Shown: positions 63,141 to 64,000 of the stretch, piece by piece
Position numbering within the stretch: position 1 is the first letter of the stretch
Layout: each line of letters opens with the position of its first letter
Assembly (NCBI GenBank): GCA_022577435.1
Contig: JAKOON010000027.1
Coordinates: 2,936,122 to 3,000,121 of the forward strand
Reading direction: 5' to 3'
Source of the DNA: Embiotoca jacksoni
Taxonomy: Eukaryota; Chordata; Actinopteri; Embiotocidae
Length of the DNA stretch: 64,000 nucleotides
Position numbers and translations under genes: made by a program
Notes under the pieces: model-generated
The model's input: the letters and a program-made list of their open reading frames with translations, nothing else
Database searches by the model: none
Told to the model about the DNA's origin: nothing

Positions 63141-64000
63141 ATAAAGGGATGACTCGGACTGCGTTGGGTGTTAAAATTAGTTCGTCCCGAAAGTTTTGCG
63201 ACCATTATTGTCATGGCAACAGTAAATGAGTAAATGTGGTTTAAAAAAAATAAAATTGTGTTGACGGATAGCGTCCTGCAACCAAGTCTATTGTCTTCTT
63301 GAAACTTCCACCCAACCTCCTATTAAGGAAAAACACGTTGTACAGAAGTCATCTGTACCAGATCGCTATTTCTACGACCACTAGAGGTCGCTCAACTTCA
63401 AAGCTTCACCGTGCGTCGCAAAAAAAGCTGCTGGCCTGAAAGACCTGTCTCGGCTTTATTTCTTTGGAGGACGGCTTCATATTTTCTGAAGGCATTGAGG
63501 TGCGTGCCCCACTTTTCGTCAATACCGTTTAATCCAGCTGAATGAGTCACAACTGGAAATGTTCTGAAATGGAAACGGTGCCGTGCAGCTGCTCGTGCAA
63601 CCGCAGGCTGGATTCGTCCACACAAATACGACATTTTTAGCTCTTTGTGCCGGTGACGTGCTCTAATTTAAGAAGGCGGATCGCTTAAAAAAAAAAAATC
63701 AAGCATTTGGCTGCAATTCTCTGGTAAATCTTTGCTTTTCGTGGCAATACCTTCCGTACGGTGAAAGCCTTGTTTTAAAGGATATTCCTGTTGAGGGCTG
63801 CAGTTTGAAGTCAGCGACTGCCTCGAAACTCTGACGAATGTTTTCTTATTGGTCTTTGCCCACAGAGAAGGACGTGTTTCAAAGAAGAGGGAGTTATTTC
63901 AAGAATGTTTCCCTGCAGCCTGAATCTGCTTTTATAATCACCGCTGAGGAGATATTGCCGGGACGGCGTCCATTATTATTTCTGGTGGCTGCCGCAGCCT

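Overview
The window is vertebrate genomic DNA, almost certainly from a ray-finned (teleost) fish. The exons are short and the introns long, with canonical GT-AG borders. Dinucleotide microsatellites, mainly (CA)n/(GT)n, are very dense, and several dispersed repeats are of the kind that litter teleost genomes. There is no operon-like packing, and nearly every open reading frame is a chance frame or runs through a microsatellite.

The one protein-coding gene I can support is etv4 (pea3), an ETS-family transcription factor of the PEA3 group, on the minus strand. Seven coding exons are visible, ordered from right to left: start codon exon at 23840-23896, then 23057-23147, 22815-22862, 17060-17113, 3620-3749, 2426-2608 and 1865-2295. 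The splice phases all agree. Together they encode about 331 residues: the N-terminal acidic activation domain, three SUMO-consensus sites and the proline/glutamine-rich middle. The exons for the DNA-binding ETS domain and the stop codon are not in the window; the gene runs off the left edge. A promoter-like cluster with a minus-strand TATA box, CCAAT boxes and a GC box lies at about 24.64-24.91 kb.

Region by region: 1-24 kb is the etv4 body, including introns of 13.3 kb and 5.7 kb. From 24.9 to 64 kb there is no recognisable protein-coding gene. This upstream stretch holds microsatellites, a cluster of three CA arrays at 36 kb, three copies of a dispersed repeat of about 0.5 kb, MITE-like elements, retroposon remnants, an 18-bp minisatellite and three long, perfect inverted repeats. 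It probably carries etv4 regulatory DNA, but that cannot be shown from sequence alone.

The main points for follow-up are the poly-glycine and Pro-His expansions in etv4, a motif TTT(A/G)TGAATG(G/A) that recurs in etv4 introns and clusters at its promoter, and three unrelated perfect hairpins in the upstream region. I found no sign of an undescribed multi-gene system.
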